Below are positions 62,446-64,000 of a DNA stretch of 64,000 nt, in pieces. Made by a program: the position numbers and the translations under genes. The stretch comes from Planctomyces sp. (lineage in GTDB: Bacteria > Planctomycetota > Planctomycetia > Planctomycetales > Planctomycetaceae): NCBI GenBank assembly GCA_019636235.1, contig JAHBXW010000020.1, positions 1 through 64,000 of the forward strand, given 5' to 3'. The notes beneath the pieces are model-generated. The model saw only the letters and a program-made list of their open reading frames with translations. It was not told the origin of the DNA and did no database searches. Position 1 is the first letter of the stretch. Every line of letters starts with the position of its first letter.

Positions 62446-63972
62446 TCACTCTGTCGGACTGACAATCAGAAACAGCGCGTTGTCGCCGCGCGACACATGC
62501 AGCAGGATGCCCTGCGTCCGGTCCGCCGCGTCGACCGCCTCCTTGAACTCCTGCGGCGACGTCACGGCCGCATCTCCGACCCGCTGGACAACATCCCCCC
62601 GCCGGAGCCCGGACTCGTAGGCCACGCTGCCCAGCTCGACTTCGGTCACGACGACGCCCTGCGTCCGCTCGCTGATCGACAATTGGGCCGCGATCTCCGG
62701 GGTCAGGGCCGTCACCTTGAGGCCCATCGCGTCCTGGACCTCAGCCGGCGGCGTCGCGCCCCGCGCCGGACGAGTCCGACGCAGCGCGTCCGTATAATCC
62801 TCGGGCATCTCCTCCATCACGACTTTCAGGTCGACTTTCTTCCCCTGCCGCATGACGGCCAGCGTCTGCGTCTCGCCGGGGGGCAGTCCCTCGACCAGCG
62901 TCGTCAACTGGCTGCTGTTGGTGATCGGCTGACCCGCGAGTTCGACAATCACGTCGCCGGCCTGCACGCCGGCTTTCGCGGCCGGGGCGCCCTCCTTCAC
63001 CATCGACACCAGCGCCCCTCCTTGGGGAGCGCCGAACCGCTGCTGCAGCTCGGGCGTCAGCGACTGCAGCGCCACGCCCAGGTACGATCGCTGGACCTTC
63101 CCGGTCTCGATCAACTGCTCGATGACCCCCTGGACCATGTTCACGGGGATGGCGAAGCTCACTCCGTCGTAGCCGCCGCTGTTGGTCGAAATCGCCGTGT
63201 TGATGCCGACCACTTCACCTTTGAGGTTGATCAGCGGGCCGCCGCTGTTGCCCGGATTCACCGCGGCGTCGGTCTGGATGTAGCTTTCGAGCTCGTTGAT
63301 CCGCGTGGCGCGGCCCGTCGCGCTGACGATGCCCTGCGTCACCGACACGCCGACGTTGAACGGATTGCCGAGCGCCAGCACCCAGTCGCCGATCTGCATC
63401 GCGTCGCTGTCGCCCAACCGGGCGACCGACAGATTGTCCGCTTCGACTTTGACGATGGCGATGTCGCGCCGCGGGTCGGTCGCCCAGGACGACGCCCGGA
63501 TGCGGCGGCCGTCATGCAGTTCGACCGTCACTTCGTCCGCCGACGACACGACATGCGCGTTCGTCAGGACAATGCCGTCTCCGATGATGACCCCCGAGCC
63601 GTTGCCCACCTGCGGAGGCACGTACCGCCGCAGATTGCCGCCGTTCCCCTGAAACCGCCGCGGACCGTCGTTGCCGAAGAACCGCCGCAGAAATTCATCG
63701 TTGCCGAACAACTCATCGAGCTGCTCGCCCCCCTGACCCTGCCCTCGCTCCTCGGCGACCTGGACGCCGCCGTTCACTTTGCTGGTGATCGACACCACCG
63801 ACGGCAGCACGTGCTTGGCCGCCTCGCGGAACGCCAGCGACAGGTCGCTGGGCGTCTGCAACACCGATTGCGGGAGGTCCACCTGCGGCTGGGACCAGAG
63901 GGCCCCCGCGCCGAGGCACATGCCTCCGATGACCGTCAACACCCACGCACTTCCGTTCCGAAGCGACTTCAT
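62446..63972 (-). CDS. degQ: DegP/DegQ-type periplasmic serine protease (Do family)
   Basis: 508-residue trypsin-like protease with two PDZ domains. The N-terminus has a signal/anchor segment (about 9-26). The catalytic triad is His140 (LTNAHV), Asp170 (PRRDIAIV) and Ser243 (PGNSGGPL). PDZ1 (about 285-375) starts after SYLGVALQSLTPEL, and PDZ2 (about 415-500) has QGVVVTEVELGSVAYESGLRRGDVV (its ligand groove). It is a periplasmic quality-control protease and chaperone. A Gly/Gln/Arg-rich insertion (75-120) lengthens the LA loop. AGAGGAG lies upstream of the ATG at 63972. Confidence 0.93.
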   Translation of the reverse strand: MKSLRNGSAWVLTVIGGMCLGAGALWSQPQVDLPQSVLQTPSDLSLAFREAAKHVLPSVVSITSKVNGGVQVAEERGQGQGGEQLDELFGNDEFLRRFFGNDGPRRFQGNGGNLRRYVPPQVGNGSGVIIGDGIVLTNAHVVSSADEVTVELHDGRRIRASSWATDPRRDIAIVKVEADNLSVARLGDSDAMQIGDWVLALGNPFNVGVSVTQGIVSATGRATRINELESYIQTDAAVNPGNSGGPLINLKGEVVGINTAISTNSGGYDGVSFAIPVNMVQGVIEQLIETGKVQRSYLGVALQSLTPELQQRFGAPQGGALVSMVKEGAPAAKAGVQAGDVIVELAGQPITNSSQLTTLVEGLPPGETQTLAVMRQGKKVDLKVVMEEMPEDYTDALRRTRPARGATPPAEVQDAMGLKVTALTPEIAAQLSISERTQGVVVTEVELGSVAYESGLRRGDVVQRVGDAAVTSPQEFKEAVDAADRTQGILLHVSRGDNALFLIVSPTE

Positions 63973-64000
63973 TGGATTCGAACTCCTCTCTGCAGAACCC

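Overview
The window is about 66% GC and is almost certainly chromosomal DNA of a planctomycete (Planctomycetales). The marker families are two DUF1501 proteins, a large secreted PSCyt1/DUF1549/LamG/DUF1553 protein, a Tat-exported Gfo/Idh/MocA oxidoreductase, a formylglycine-type sulfatase, a ThuA protein, BatA/VWA membrane proteins and an FG-GAP/ASPIC protein. I see no transposase, integrase, phage gene, CRISPR array or rRNA. The only RNA gene found is tRNA-Lys(CTT). Because of the high GC, long open frames run antisense to real genes; these were left out.

0-9.5 kb: two exported proteins with a duplicated promoter/signal-peptide cassette (PIG-L deacetylase, DUF2314 lipoprotein), a SpoIIAA-like protein, a DUF1501-Gfo/Idh operon, an SPL-like radical SAM protein, a GlmU-like nucleotidyltransferase, and three consecutive exported Cys-rich proteins headed by a Csp1-like copper-storage protein. 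9.7-25 kb: an NtrC-type regulator that lacks GAFTGA, a hydrolase, a NYN-domain protein, the giant PSCyt1 protein, a FabZ-like dehydratase, mogA with an orphan LolD-type ATPase, RfbD, ComB and an Ldh-type dehydrogenase. 25-29.5 kb: a three-gene unit of a LodA/GoxA-type (CTQ) enzyme, a monohaem c-type cytochrome and a LodB-like flavoprotein, which suggests a tryptophylquinone enzyme wired to a cytochrome.

29.5-53.7 kb: HD protein, ECF sigma/anti-sigma pair, second DUF1501, LRR protein, creatininase-MFS pair, GlcF, NagA, BatA/VWA pair, sugar isomerase, a degenerate cytochrome oxidase subunit II-like protein next to a SCO1-FG-GAP-ASPIC fusion lipoprotein, tRNA-Lys, AlkD, OprP-like porin, sulfatase and ThuA.

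53.8-64 kb: a signalling island. It has a BarA-like hybrid kinase, a DUF1328 small membrane protein behind a near-consensus sigma-54 promoter, a sigma-54 response regulator with an intact GSFTGA loop, and a hybrid kinase whose N-terminus carries all seven residues I recall as essential for ethylene binding in plant ETR1, followed by a PAS domain and a canonical LOV domain (NCRFLQ). I read this as a candidate ethylene-plus-blue-light receptor acting through the adjacent sigma-54 activator, possibly on the DUF1328 gene. It is the most interesting item in the window. A DegP/DegQ-type protease closes the region.
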